Shown piece after piece: positions 7,927-17,072 of a DNA stretch of 64,000 bases; position 1 is the first letter of the stretch; each line of letters begins with the position of its first letter. This stretch comes from Dysgonomonas sp. HDW5A (GTDB lineage: Bacteria > Bacteroidota > Bacteroidia > Bacteroidales > Dysgonomonadaceae): contig NZ_CP049857.1 of NCBI RefSeq assembly GCF_011299555.1, positions 1,736,001 to 1,800,000 of the forward strand, written 5' to 3'. The notes under the pieces are model-generated. The model saw nothing but the letters and a program-made list of their open reading frames with translations. It had not been told where the DNA came from and ran no database searches. The position numbers and the translations under genes were made by a program.

Positions 7927-9018
7927 TTAATTAGAATCCTTGTCTCTCATATCTAATAATCTAAAATCGTTGTATCGGATTATTAAATCATCTTTATACT
8001 CAGTTGCTCTAATTAGATTTGCAGTATCGACAGTGGTTTCTTCTGTTTTTTCAAACAAATCACAGGAAATTGTTATCCATCTTAAAGCTTCTTTCAGTTC
8101 ATCAGATAATTCATATGCCAAAGCAATATTATTTGCCAGTCTGGCTTTTTTCTTGATATTTTTTGTTTCTTTCTCATAAGCAGATTTCCATAAAGAAAGA
8201 GCACCTGACCAGTCACTGTTGCTTACCATTTTATTAGCTGCTTTTACATCTCCGAAATACCACCTTAATTCGCTACTCCAATAAGGAGCTAGTGCAGTGG
8301 CTACCTTTTCGGCCATATATTGAGCAGCTACTTTCATCGCTTGCTCTCTGCTGGGAATGGTGTCTGATAATGGAATATCCTCACTGTAGGTCGCGACCCA
8401 GTAAATGCTGTCATTCAGATAAAATGGCGGTGATATGGCTGTTCCTTTATTAGAGTATACTTGAAAGCGTACATCCATTTTCACATCCAGATATTTTATT
8501 GTGGTTCCGAATTCGAAATCATCTTCATTAGAAATTGTGCTGACCAGAAACCGATCTATAGAAATTATAGCATCAGCTTTGTTAGCAATACAAATCTCTT
8601 TGGCAATTGTTGTATCCAAGGGAAATATATCTCTAAAGTCGCCATTTTCTCTTATAGGTTCGTCATAAAAAATAACATCATCGAAATACTCTTTATCGGC
8701 GAGTTCATCGAACAGATTAGCTGCAAGGATATAGTTTACACTGTCTGCATTAACCGATATTTGAGAATTGGTTCTTTTGCCTTTAATATATTCGGCATGC
8801 CCTATATCTTCGGGTTGTGGCATTGTATTATCTACAATCACAATATTATCTATGTGATTGGGTAATGTTATCTGTGCAGGCTTTTCTACATTTACTACCA
8901 ATGTATCCAGACTCGTACAACTCGTTAGCAGGCATAGTCCCGAAAATATCCCCGAATATAAAAATAGTTTGGGGAAGAATGAGGTCATAGACCGGTTTGT
9001 TGTTTTAGTAAGTGTCAT
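7927..9018 (-). CDS. DUF6340-family lipoprotein
   Basis: A 363-residue predicted lipoprotein: a hydrophobic segment ends at the lipobox LTSC (Cys about 34), followed by 'TSLDTLVVNVEKPAQITLP'. An internal ATG at 8988 would give a shorter, more usual signal peptide and may be the true start. The body has the DUF6340 pattern, including 'ALAPYWSSELRWYF', and a TPR-like helical C-terminal part ('AANKMVSNSDWSGALSLWKSAYEKE.. ARLANNIALAYE', about 258-305). Related proteins are anchored in Bacteroidales outer membranes with unknown function. It converges on the epimerase gene. Confidence 0.75.
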   Translation of the reverse strand: MTLTKTTNRSMTSFFPKLFLYSGIFSGLCLLTSCTSLDTLVVNVEKPAQITLPNHIDNIVIVDNTMPQPEDIGHAEYIKGKRTNSQISVNADSVNYILAANLFDELADKEYFDDVIFYDEPIRENGDFRDIFPLDTTIAKEICIANKADAIISIDRFLVSTISNEDDFEFGTTIKYLDVKMDVRFQVYSNKGTAISPPFYLNDSIYWVATYSEDIPLSDTIPSREQAMKVAAQYMAEKVATALAPYWSSELRWYFGDVKAANKMVSNSDWSGALSLWKSAYEKETKNIKKKARLANNIALAYELSDELKEALRWITISCDLFEKTEETTVDTANLIRATEYKDDLIIRYNDFRLLDMRDKDSN

Positions 9019-9210
9019 AAGTAAATTATTTTAGAGCTGAATATTATTAAGAGTAAGTGCTTTTTTACTTCAGTGTTTAAAGTATTTAGTGATATATTTC
9101 TGAACTATAAAAGGTTATATTTGTTATGGTTACCAAAGAAATAAAAAAGGTATGCGACATTAAATACTTTTTATTATCTTCAAATTTAAATTTAATTTTC
9201 GATATAAGAT

Positions 9211-9218
9211 TATATTTG
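9211..9218 (+). promoter_or_regulatory. Candidate -7 box upstream of xseB
   Basis: TATATTTG matches TAnnTTTG 62 bp before the xseB start. A second match lies at 9116-9123. Neither has a clear -33 TTG at the usual spacing. The region also holds two copies of AAATTTAAATTTA (about 9182-9194 and 9227-9239). Confidence 0.35.
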
Positions 9219-9279
9219 TTGGATGTAAATTTAAATTTATCTATGTTTAAACCTCTATTTCAAACAAAATGTTCACAGA

Positions 9280-9477
9280 ATGGCAAAAAAAGATCAATCA
9301 TATACCGATGCAATACAAGAATTGCAGAATATACTCGATAAACTGGAGTCGGGAGACATGGATGTTGATGTATTGACTGAAGAAATAAAAAGAGCCTCCG
9401 CTTTATTGAAACTTTGTAAAGAGAAGCTTTATAAAACAGATGTTGAGATAAAGAAAATATTAGATAATTTAGACTAA
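9280..9477 (+). CDS. xseB: Exodeoxyribonuclease VII small subunit
   Basis: Small subunit of the exonuclease that degrades single-stranded DNA from both ends. The 65 residues match XseB: 'YTDAIQELQNILDKLESGDMDVDVLTEEIKRA..LLKLCKEKL', a two-helix hairpin. It starts the xseB-ispD-HAD operon (11 bp to ispD). The large subunit gene xseA is 13 kb away on the opposite strand (22450-23685), whereas in many bacteria the two are adjacent. The partner protein is present, so the enzyme should assemble. Confidence 0.92.
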   Translation: MAKKDQSYTDAIQELQNILDKLESGDMDVDVLTEEIKRASALLKLCKEKLYKTDVEIKKILDNLD

Positions 9478-9488
9478 AAGATTAATAT

Positions 9489-10151
9489 ATGAATAATGTA
9501 ATTATAGTTGCAGGAGGCAAAGGTTTGCGAATGGGGAGTGAATTACCTAAACAATTTCTAAGTATAGGAAGAAAACCTGTTTTAATGAGAACGATCGAAG
9601 CCTTCTATAATTTCGATAAGTCGATTCGTATTATTCTTGCATTATCTGCGTCTTATCGCGAGCATTGGTCTAAACTTTGTGAGGGCTATGGCTTTCCAGT
9701 GTACCATGAAGTAGTTGATGGTGGAGAAACCCGGTTTCATTCAGTCAAAAATGGCTTAGAACTTGTTGGTGATGGTTTGGTAGCAGTACATGATGCTGTT
9801 CGCCCATTTGCCTCTGTATCGTTATTGAAAAGCTGTTTTGATGCAGCAAAAGAATACAAAGCAGTAGTTCCGGTGCTTGAAGTAATAGATAGTTTGCGAG
9901 AAATTTTCGATGAAAAGGATAGTAAAATAGTAGACCGTTCCAGATTTCGTTTGGTGCAAACACCACAAGTTTTTGATTCTGCTTTATTGAAGAACGCTTA
10001 TGAAGCCGATTTTTCCGAATCTTTTACGGATGATGCTTCTGTTATAGAGTCGTATGGACATTCGATACATTTAGTTGCCGGAGAAAGGATGAATATAAAA
10101 ATAACCACTCCTTTTGATTTAGATTTAGGAGAGGTAATTTTAAGTAAGTAA
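9489..10151 (+). CDS. ispD: 2-C-methyl-D-erythritol 4-phosphate cytidylyltransferase
   Basis: Catalyses CTP + MEP to CDP-ME in the non-mevalonate isoprenoid pathway. The protein (220 residues) has the nucleotidyltransferase signature 'VAGGKGLRMGSELPKQF' (about 7-23), 'VAVHDAVRPF' (about 98-107), and 'TPQVF' with 'TDDASV' in the C-terminal half. Length and motifs are normal. It lies 11 bp after xseB and 5 bp before the HAD gene, so it is operonic. Confidence 0.95.
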   Translation: MNNVIIVAGGKGLRMGSELPKQFLSIGRKPVLMRTIEAFYNFDKSIRIILALSASYREHWSKLCEGYGFPVYHEVVDGGETRFHSVKNGLELVGDGLVAVHDAVRPFASVSLLKSCFDAAKEYKAVVPVLEVIDSLREIFDEKDSKIVDRSRFRLVQTPQVFDSALLKNAYEADFSESFTDDASVIESYGHSIHLVAGERMNIKITTPFDLDLGEVILSK

Positions 10152-10156
10152 GAAAT

Positions 10157-10573
10157 ATGGATATATGTATTGATTTCGACGGAACATGCGTTACGCATGA
10201 ATTTCCACGCATAGGAGAAGATATTGGAGCTGTACCCGTTCTTAAAGAATTGGTTGCAGCCGGACATAAGCTTATTTTATTTACTATGCGCAGCGATCGT
10301 AAAACAAAAAAGAAGGTGGAAGGCGAGATTGTTGTGGTAGAAGAAAATTTTCTGACAGATGCAGTAAATTGGTTTGCCGAAAATGGAATCGCTTTATATG
10401 GTGTGCAGAAAAATCCTAAACAGCGTTTCTGGACGTCTTCTCCTAAAGCTTATGGGCATTTATATATCGATGATGCAAACTTAGGATGCCCCTTAATAGT
10501 TCCAGAGGAGGGCAGACCCTATGTAAATTGGGAAGAAATACGTAGTTTACTGGTGGAAAGGGCGATTTTGTAA
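10157..10573 (+). CDS. HAD-like hydrolase (BT0820-type)
   Basis: A small phosphatase-like protein of 138 residues. Motif I is degenerate, IDFDGTC near the N-terminus, with only the first Asp-x-Asp pair (D6 and D8). Motif II is 'ILFTMRSD' and the last acidic motif is 'LYIDDANLG'. There is no cap domain. It follows ispD by 5 bp, so it is co-transcribed, but a link to isoprenoid synthesis is only guilt by association. Substrate unknown. Confidence 0.8.
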   Translation: MDICIDFDGTCVTHEFPRIGEDIGAVPVLKELVAAGHKLILFTMRSDRKTKKKVEGEIVVVEENFLTDAVNWFAENGIALYGVQKNPKQRFWTSSPKAYGHLYIDDANLGCPLIVPEEGRPYVNWEEIRSLLVERAIL

Positions 10574-10630
10574 TGATTTATAGCTTAGGGTTCATTTTAA
10601 GCATAGATAATGTCTTTTTTGACAAAAGTG

Positions 10631-10664
10631 AATCACTGTTTATTGTTGAACAGTGATTTTTTAT
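10631..10664 (+). terminator. Rho-independent terminator of the xseB-ispD-HAD operon
   Basis: A perfect 10-bp stem AATCACTGTT/AACAGTGATT (10631-10640 with 10649-10658), 8-nt loop, then a T run. Confidence 0.85.
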
Positions 10665-11183
10665 GATCCGTTTATTTACTCTTTTATTTAATTCCTGATG
10701 TAATTTTTCTCTGCTTTATATCTATTTAAATATTTAATTTTGTGAGTTTTTCTGTTTGTCATTTTACCTTATATTTCGGTATTTATGGGTAGTTTTTCTT
10801 CGTCGTATCTTATCTATATAAACTTAATATCTGTTTAATAGTATTGTTGTCTATTTTAGTATATTATATATAATTCTAATAATTAAATATATAGTTTAAT
10901 TTTATATATGATTTAAAAGTTAATTTTTGTTGTTAATTATTCTGATATATAATAGTGTGGTATTTTTCATAGCTACTAGAATTACAATCTCACTTTGATT
11001 AGAGGAAAATTATTTTTAAATGATATTTTTGTGACTTTCCAGTTTGTTCCCACTCCCGATTATTAACAATAAGCTCTGTTGCATTTTGTGTTTTTACTGT
11101 TAATCGAAACTTTTCAATTTTTGTTCTATATAAATAATCTTGAGTTGTATGATTAATATATAAGAGGATACGAAAGTATTTAT
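10665..11183. other. A+T-rich intergenic region without genes
   Basis: About 520 bp between the operon terminator and the rpoN promoter region. No reading frame with coding character, tRNA or clear repeat was seen on either strand. Confidence 0.6.
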
Positions 11184-11191
11184 TATTTTTG
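11184..11191 (+). promoter_or_regulatory. Candidate -7 box for rpoN
   Basis: TATTTTTG matches TAnnTTTG 29 bp before the chosen rpoN ATG. No TTG lies at ideal spacing. Confidence 0.35.
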
Positions 11192-11219
11192 TGTATAATA
11201 TTAATTGTCTAATATAATT

Positions 11220-12680
11220 ATGGCTCTCAAACAACAGCTGCAACAAAAGCAACAACAGCGTTTATCACCCCTACAAATGCAGGTGATAAAGTTGACTGAA
11301 TTGCCCAATGTGGAATTGGAGGAGAGGATCAAACAAGAACTGGTCGATAATCCTGCTTTGGATGAAGGACGTGAAGAGTCTGATGACCCACAGGATATTA
11401 TTGATGACGTCAATTACGAAGATTCGGATAATATAACACAAGAAGATATTGCTCTGGGAGATTACCTTACAGAGGATGATATACCTGATTATCGTTTAAA
11501 TAATTACAGTTCGTCGGATGCAATAGCAAAAGAAGATATACCCTTTTCATCAGCAGAATCTTTACATGAATCGCTGATCGAACAATTAAGGCTTACCGAG
11601 CTGGATGAAGAATCTACAAAGGTTGCCGAATATATAATCGGTAATATCGATGAAAATGGCTATCTTGACAGACCTTTGAGTGCAATCTCTGATGATTTAC
11701 TCTTTCAGCAAAATTTGGATATACCATCTGACCGAATTAAGAAAATTTTGCATGTAATCCAGAATTTTGAACCGGCAGGTATAGGTGCTTGTGATTTACA
11801 GGAATGTCTTTTGCTGCAGTTAAAACGGATGAATGAATCGGATGTTGTTAAGCAAGCAATTACTGTAATTGGAAAATATTTTGATGACTTCTCCAAAAGG
11901 CATTTCGATAAAATAGAAAAGGGTCTCAATATAGATGAGGATGAATTAAAGCAGATTATTCATCTGATAGTAACTCTGAACCCTAAGCCGGGAAATAATT
12001 GGGGTGATGCACTCTCGCTAACGATGAATACGATTATACCCGATTTTATCGTTGAAACCTATAATGGAGAATTATTTCTTAGCCTCAATAATCGCAATAT
12101 CCCCGAATTGAAGGTCAATAAAGATTATTCGGAAATGCTGAGAGGATATTCCGAAAATAAAAAGAGCATGACATCCGAAGCTAAAAATGCAGCTTTGTTT
12201 GTGAAACAGAAGCTCGATTCGGCTCGTTGGTTTATCGATGCTATTAAGCAAAGGCAAGAAACTCTTCAACGTACAATGCAGGCTATTGTAGATCTTCAAT
12301 ATGATTTTTTTCTTACCGGAGATGAATCGAGTTTAAGACCTATGATACTGAAAGATGTGGCAGAATTGGCAGGATATGATATTTCTACCATATCGAGAGT
12401 GAGTAACAGTAAATATGTACAAACTAACTTTGGAATTTATCCTTTGAAATATTTTTTCTCTGAATCGATGCAAAACGATGCCGGAGAAGAGATTTCATCG
12501 AGAGAAGTAAAAGCAATTCTCAGGGAATGTATCGAGAATGAAGATACAAAGAAGCCTTTGACTGATGATAAACTTACGGATATTCTGAAAGAAAAGGGAT
12601 ATGTAATAGCAAGAAGAACGGTAGCAAAGTATCGTGAACAAATGAATATTCCGGTGGCGCGATTGCGGAAAAATATATAA
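11220..12680 (+). CDS. rpoN: RNA polymerase sigma-54 factor
   Basis: Alternative sigma factor that needs AAA+ activators and recognises -24/-12 promoters. ATG at 11220 is chosen over an upstream in-frame TTG because the protein then opens with the typical glutamine-rich region I ('ALKQQLQQKQQQRLSPLQMQ'). Then follow an acidic linker (about 45-105), the core-binding domain, and the DNA-binding part with the helix-turn-helix 'TISRVSNSKYVQTNFGIYPLKYFF' and the RpoN box ARRTVAKYRE near the C-terminus. The length of 486 residues is normal. No activator or modulation gene (raiA/hpf) is adjacent. Confidence 0.96.
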   Translation: MALKQQLQQKQQQRLSPLQMQVIKLTELPNVELEERIKQELVDNPALDEGREESDDPQDIIDDVNYEDSDNITQEDIALGDYLTEDDIPDYRLNNYSSSDAIAKEDIPFSSAESLHESLIEQLRLTELDEESTKVAEYIIGNIDENGYLDRPLSAISDDLLFQQNLDIPSDRIKKILHVIQNFEPAGIGACDLQECLLLQLKRMNESDVVKQAITVIGKYFDDFSKRHFDKIEKGLNIDEDELKQIIHLIVTLNPKPGNNWGDALSLTMNTIIPDFIVETYNGELFLSLNNRNIPELKVNKDYSEMLRGYSENKKSMTSEAKNAALFVKQKLDSARWFIDAIKQRQETLQRTMQAIVDLQYDFFLTGDESSLRPMILKDVAELAGYDISTISRVSNSKYVQTNFGIYPLKYFFSESMQNDAGEEISSREVKAILRECIENEDTKKPLTDDKLTDILKEKGYVIARRTVAKYREQMNIPVARLRKNI

Positions 12681-12771
12681 GGTTTCGGATCTTTCTATGA
12701 ATGATACCGGTGCAATCGGTAATTATTATAGTATTGAGAAATGCAACATTACAGTTGAAATTACTTAAATT

Positions 12772-13416
12772 ATGTGGAGAATAGGACAAAATATAGCAAA
12801 GTTATTTTCAGCGGTTTTTCAACCGCTACTGATGCCGTTTTATAGCTTGGCACTACTGGCTGTGTATACTAACTTTTATCAATTATATGCAGGACAGATT
12901 CTGAGGTTTTTGATACCTACTTTGCTTTTTACCCTGTTAGTGCCTGCTCTGTTTATTTTTGTTTTAAGAAAAATGAGATATATAAGGGATTATAATTTAG
13001 AATATGGTCCTGACCGAACATTACCTTATATGATATTTGTTATATCGAATATAGGTTTGACGTTGTTTTTCTATAATTCAAATGTATTTTACTGGACACT
13101 GGGCTTAATTGCTGCTCCTGTTTTTATAGCATTTGTAGGAATGATTATCAATTTTTTCTGGAAAATAAGTGCCCATATGTTGGGTATAGGCGGATTGGTA
13201 GGGGGAGTGTTATCGGTTTGCTTTAATGTCAAAGGATCTAACCCGATGCTGCTTTTTGCTATCTTATTTGTTTTAGCAGGTCTTTTGGGTGTTTGCCGAC
13301 TATATCTCAGGGCTAATACTGCAGCTCAGGTTTATGTGGGCTTTATAATTGGATTTGTTTTGGCATATGCATCTGTTTTTGGAGGATTGTTGTTGATGCT
13401 TTCTTATTTGAAGTAA
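12772..13416 (+). CDS. Six-helix membrane protein, PAP2-like
   Basis: A very hydrophobic 214-residue protein with about six membrane segments. The stretches 'KISAHMLGIGGLVG' (about 124-137) and 'RLYLRANTAAQVYVGFIIG' (about 181-199) look like the second and third motifs of PAP2-type lipid phosphatases. The second conserved His of the third motif is not obvious, so it may be a diverged, possibly inactive member. It lies between rpoN and purE with 90-100 bp gaps. Function unknown. Confidence 0.6.
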   Translation: MWRIGQNIAKLFSAVFQPLLMPFYSLALLAVYTNFYQLYAGQILRFLIPTLLFTLLVPALFIFVLRKMRYIRDYNLEYGPDRTLPYMIFVISNIGLTLFFYNSNVFYWTLGLIAAPVFIAFVGMIINFFWKISAHMLGIGGLVGGVLSVCFNVKGSNPMLLFAILFVLAGLLGVCRLYLRANTAAQVYVGFIIGFVLAYASVFGGLLLMLSYLK

Positions 13417-13520
13417 GGTCACGCCCTTTTTCAATTAGAAATATAGCAATATCAATACGGATTACTTGATTTAGAATGAAGTTCATTTAGTTTAAATAAA
13501 TATATAATATAGCTTAGTAT

Positions 13521-14027
13521 ATGAAACCACTTGTTGCAATTATCATGGGAAGTACTTCAGATCTTCCGGTAATGGAAAAAGCTGCAAAATTTTTCGATGA
13601 AATGGAGATTCCATTTGAGATAAATGCTTTATCGGCTCACCGTACACCTCAGGAAGTCGAAGTATTTGCGAAAAACGCAAGAGAAAATGGTATTAAAGTA
13701 ATTATTGCTGCTGCTGGTATGGCTGCTCATTTACCGGGTGTAATAGCCTCTATGACTACACTACCTGTAATTGGAGTGCCTATTAATGCTTCATTGGACG
13801 GATTAGATGCCTTATTGGCAATCGTGCAAATGCCTCCCGGAATACCTGTGGCTACTGTTGGGATAAACGGATCGTTGAATGCTGCAATTTTGGCTTTACA
13901 AATTATATCAACGGATAATGCAGAGCTTCAACAAAAATTATCAGCTTACAAGGAAAACCTGAAAAGTAAAATAGTAGAAGCAAATCAAGAATTGTCTGCA
14001 ATTAAATACAAATTTAAAACAAACTAG
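13521..14027 (+). CDS. purE: 5-(carboxyamino)imidazole ribonucleotide mutase
   Basis: Converts N5-CAIR to CAIR in purine synthesis. The 168 residues contain the class I PurE signatures: '[15 protein letters not shown]' (about 7-21), 'SAHRTP' (about 41-46, with the catalytic His), '[12 protein letters not shown]', and 'GVPI' with '[19 protein letters not shown]'. No purK is adjacent. A short hairpin overlapping the stop codon may terminate transcription. Confidence 0.95.
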   Translation: MKPLVAIIMGSTSDLPVMEKAAKFFDEMEIPFEINALSAHRTPQEVEVFAKNARENGIKVIIAAAGMAAHLPGVIASMTTLPVIGVPINASLDGLDALLAIVQMPPGIPVATVGINGSLNAAILALQIISTDNAELQQKLSAYKENLKSKIVEANQELSAIKYKFKTN

Positions 14028-14050
14028 GTCTCAGGCCTAGTTGTTTCTTT
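14024..14050 (+). terminator. Compact hairpin at the purE stop codon
   Basis: CTAGGTC-tca-GGCCTAG (7 bp, one G:T pair) overlaps the stop codon and is followed by TTGTTTCTTTT. It is one of several similar three-base-loop hairpins in this window. Confidence 0.5.
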
Positions 14051-14141
14051 TAGATTGTAACTATATGATTAGTTATACCTAAAGGAATGAATCGGATATT
14101 CACGACTTTAATAATATGTCAAGGAAGTACACAGCGAAAAT

Positions 14142-14747
14142 ATGAGTATAGATGATGTAAAAGCGATCTTAAAAAAAGAAGCTGATGCGATTTTAAATAT
14201 TCCGGTAACTGATGCCTATAATAAGGCAAGTGATTTGATAGTAGACCATGTTCACCGGAAAAAAGGTAAATTAGTGACCAGTGGTATGGGTAAAGCAGGG
14301 CAAATAGCTCAAAATATTGCCACTACTTTCTGTTCTACCGGAACACCGGCTATTTTTTTACATCCAAGTGAGGCACAGCATGGAGATTTGGGAGTTCTTC
14401 AAGAAGATGATATCATCCTTATGATCTCAAATTCAGGAAAAACTCGCGAAATCATCGAACTTATAGGCTTGGCAAGACATTTAAATCCAACCATTCAGTT
14501 TATTGTTATAACAAGTGATCCGGAGAGTGTGTTGGCGCAAGAAGCTGATGTATGTCTTTTGACGGGTAATCCGGCTGAGGTGTGTAAACTTGGACTTACC
14601 CCAACTACTTCAACCACGATGATGACCGTGATAGGTGATATCTTGGTTGTTGATACTATGGATAAAATCGGATTTAATGCTGCCGATTATGCAAAACGCC
14701 ATCACGGCGGATATCTTGGCGATAAATCACGAAGCCTTAGTAAATAG
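14142..14747 (+). CDS. kdsD: Arabinose-5-phosphate isomerase, SIS domain only
   Basis: Interconverts ribulose 5-phosphate and arabinose 5-phosphate, the first step of Kdo synthesis for lipopolysaccharide. The 201 residues form one SIS domain: 'LVTSGMGKAGQIAQNIATTFCSTGTPA' (about 44-70), 'PSEAQHGDLG', 'ISNSGKTREI', and 'GLTPTTSTTMM'. The usual C-terminal CBS pair is absent, as in short KdsD forms found in Bacteroidetes. It is followed by a small hairpin and a T run. Confidence 0.88.
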   Translation: MSIDDVKAILKKEADAILNIPVTDAYNKASDLIVDHVHRKKGKLVTSGMGKAGQIAQNIATTFCSTGTPAIFLHPSEAQHGDLGVLQEDDIILMISNSGKTREIIELIGLARHLNPTIQFIVITSDPESVLAQEADVCLLTGNPAEVCKLGLTPTTSTTMMTVIGDILVVDTMDKIGFNAADYAKRHHGGYLGDKSRSLSK

Positions 14748-14763
14748 GTCACAGACCTTTTTT
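14746..14763 (+). terminator. Compact hairpin terminator after kdsD
   Basis: AGGTC-aca-GACCT then TTTTTT, starting within the stop codon. The stem is short (5 bp) but followed by a good T run. Confidence 0.55.
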
Positions 14764-14809
14764 AGACTAAATAAGTAAAGACGCTATAGTAAGTTTTAAG
14801 TATAAAGAG

Positions 14810-15751
14810 ATGAAAGTATCTGTTTTAATTCCGATGTATAATGCTGAGAAATATATTTCGGCAACTATCGAGAATGTACTGAAACAGACTTGGGCTGATT
14901 TGGAAGTAATTATTGTAGATGACGGTTCCACCGATAATAGTTATGATTTAGCGAAGCAATATGAGTCACCTAATGTTCATATTTATAAACAAGAAAATAA
15001 AGGAGCAAGTGCTGCCCGAAATCTTGCCTTTGAAAAATCGACCGGAGAACTGATCCAATATCTTGATGCCGATGATTTTTTGTCTTACAATAAAATCGAA
15101 GCACAAGTAAAGCTTTATAGCAAAATAAACGATAGAAATGCGATTATTGCATCAGGTATTCTTTTGTTTGATGGTGATTTGATGGATACCATTTGTATTC
15201 CCCATCGACAAATGTCTACTAACTCTTATAATAAGCCGGTTGATTTATTGATTGACATTTGTCGTGAAAAATATATTGTACAATCTAGTATTTGGTTGGT
15301 GCATCGAGATTTGTTAACCAGGGTGGGAGCCTGGAACGAGAAGCTTACTTTAAATGATGATGGCGAATATTTCTTTCGGGTTGTTGCGCAATCTTCGGGT
15401 GTTTACTTCTGTTCTCAAGGAGCAGTTTTTTATAGAAATACGCCGCAAAGTTTAAGTAAACAAGTTTCTCAAAAAGCTATAGAATCTCAGCTATTAGCAA
15501 CTCAGGTTATGACACAGGTTATAACAGGGCTTGAAAACAGCAAACGAGCCAGAGGTGCTTGTGTGAATTTCTATATGCAATATATTACACGTTTTCATAG
15601 TAATTTTTATAACGAGCAGGCGGCAGTAGAAATAAAGAAGCTTGGCTTTAATATTAATACGTTCAAAAAAAGTACTTTGTATAAGATCGCATATGCGATT
15701 CTGGGTCAAAAGTTAATTAAGAAATTATCAAAAATCTATTATAAAGAATAA
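14810..15751 (+). CDS. Family 2 glycosyltransferase
   Basis: A GT-A fold transferase of 313 residues with 'VSVLIPMYNAEKYI' at the N-terminus, 'IIVDDGSTDNS' (about 35-45), and the metal-binding 'QYLDADDFLSYNKI' (about 82-95). A candidate acceptor-base region 'LNDDGEYFFRV' follows near residue 182. There is no membrane segment. It probably adds a sugar to a surface glycan; donor and acceptor are unknown. It follows kdsD with a 62-bp gap. Confidence 0.88.
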   Translation: MKVSVLIPMYNAEKYISATIENVLKQTWADLEVIIVDDGSTDNSYDLAKQYESPNVHIYKQENKGASAARNLAFEKSTGELIQYLDADDFLSYNKIEAQVKLYSKINDRNAIIASGILLFDGDLMDTICIPHRQMSTNSYNKPVDLLIDICREKYIVQSSIWLVHRDLLTRVGAWNEKLTLNDDGEYFFRVVAQSSGVYFCSQGAVFYRNTPQSLSKQVSQKAIESQLLATQVMTQVITGLENSKRARGACVNFYMQYITRFHSNFYNEQAAVEIKKLGFNINTFKKSTLYKIAYAILGQKLIKKLSKIYYKE

Positions 15752-15904
15752 TTGCGAATATTTCGCTGTTTTCTATTAATTGATTAAAATGTAAGTGTTT
15801 AGTGAGATCGTCAGTTTGTGTTGACTATCTTTTCTATACTTATTCAAGCGACAAATAGGTCTAATACTCGAAAAGTGTAATGACCAATTAAATTTATTTT
15901 CGAT

Positions 15905-17002
15905 ATGAAGAAACACTATTTTATGACCCTTGTTATAGGGGCCCTTGGGTGTGCATCTGCTATTTTCGCCCAATCGTCCGCGTTTAAGGGGTTAGAGCAT
16001 CTTTTTACAATGCCCAAAAATTACGTTGCCGGATACACGGCTACACCTCCTGTTATTGATGGTAATATCAATGATCGCGTCTGGCAAAATGCTCAATGGA
16101 GCGAATCTTTTGAGGATATTGAAGGAGATCTTAAACCAAAACCTTATTACGATACGAAAGTGAAAATGCTTTGGGATAGTACCTATTTATATATAGCTGC
16201 AAATCTGGATGATGAAAATGTATGGGCATACCTTACTGAAAGAGATCAGGTAGTCTTTTTCGATAATGATTTTGAGGTTTTTATTAATCCCGTGAATACT
16301 TCACATCAGTACTTCGAATACGAGATTAATGCGTTGAATACGATGTTTGATCTGTTTTTACCGAAGCCATATCGTAGTGGGTCGGGGGCTCTTATCTCGT
16401 GGGATAGCAATCGACTGAAACATGGGGTTCATATATATGGTTCATTGAATGATCCCGGTGATAAGGATAAAGGCTGGACCGTAGAGTTAGCTATTCCTTT
16501 CAGTGATATTACAGTTGCCAATATACCTAATATTCCGAAGAATGGTGATATTTGGCGGATAAACTTCTCACGTGTTCAGTGGGAAACTGAAGTTTCAGGT
16601 GATAAATACGTTAAAAAGTGTGACAGTAATAATAGAGTCTTGCCCGAAAACAATTGGGTGTGGTCTCCACAAGGAATTATTGACATGCATGCTCCTGAAA
16701 GATGGGGTTATCTTCAGTTTTCAACTAATGAACCAGGAACTAAACTTCCCGAATTTGTTTTGCCATATTCCGAATTGCAAAGGCAGTATTTGTGGCTTGT
16801 TTATTACAAACAACGTCAGTATAGAGGTGTAAATGGTAAGTTTGCTAAAAACTTGAAGGAATTGGGTATCTCCGAGAATATTTCGATTGAAGGGAAACAG
16901 AATAAACTAACGATGGAATCGACCTCTTCTCAGTTTTCAGCTATTATATCAGCCGCTGATTCTAAAGAGATACGGATTAACGATGAAGGACTTATACGCT
17001 GA
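15905..17002 (+). CDS. Secreted carbohydrate-binding family 9-like protein
   Basis: Residues 1-22 form a signal peptide ending in AIFAQ. A CBM9-like domain of about 210 residues follows: 'ATPPVIDGNINDRVWQNAQWSESF', 'KVKMLWDSTYLYIAANLDDENVWA', 'DFEVFINP', 'EYEINALNTMFDLF', and 'WTVELAIPFSDI'. The last 100 residues have no known domain. Such proteins bind glycans at the cell surface or periplasm and often sit beside glycosidases. The next gene is a GH10-like hydrolase 70 bp downstream, so the pair probably acts together. Confidence 0.85.
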   Translation: MKKHYFMTLVIGALGCASAIFAQSSAFKGLEHLFTMPKNYVAGYTATPPVIDGNINDRVWQNAQWSESFEDIEGDLKPKPYYDTKVKMLWDSTYLYIAANLDDENVWAYLTERDQVVFFDNDFEVFINPVNTSHQYFEYEINALNTMFDLFLPKPYRSGSGALISWDSNRLKHGVHIYGSLNDPGDKDKGWTVELAIPFSDITVANIPNIPKNGDIWRINFSRVQWETEVSGDKYVKKCDSNNRVLPENNWVWSPQGIIDMHAPERWGYLQFSTNEPGTKLPEFVLPYSELQRQYLWLVYYKQRQYRGVNGKFAKNLKELGISENISIEGKQNKLTMESTSSQFSAIISAADSKEIRINDEGLIR

Positions 17003-17072
17003 CTGTATTTTCCAGATTATTTATTAAACCAACAAAAAGGTCTTGTATCTTAACTATTTAAAAATACCAATC

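Noticed and set aside
9126-9341. 71-codon frame overlapping the start of xseB
   Set aside because: Starts in an A+T-rich leader, overlaps xseB in another frame, and has no recognisable pattern.
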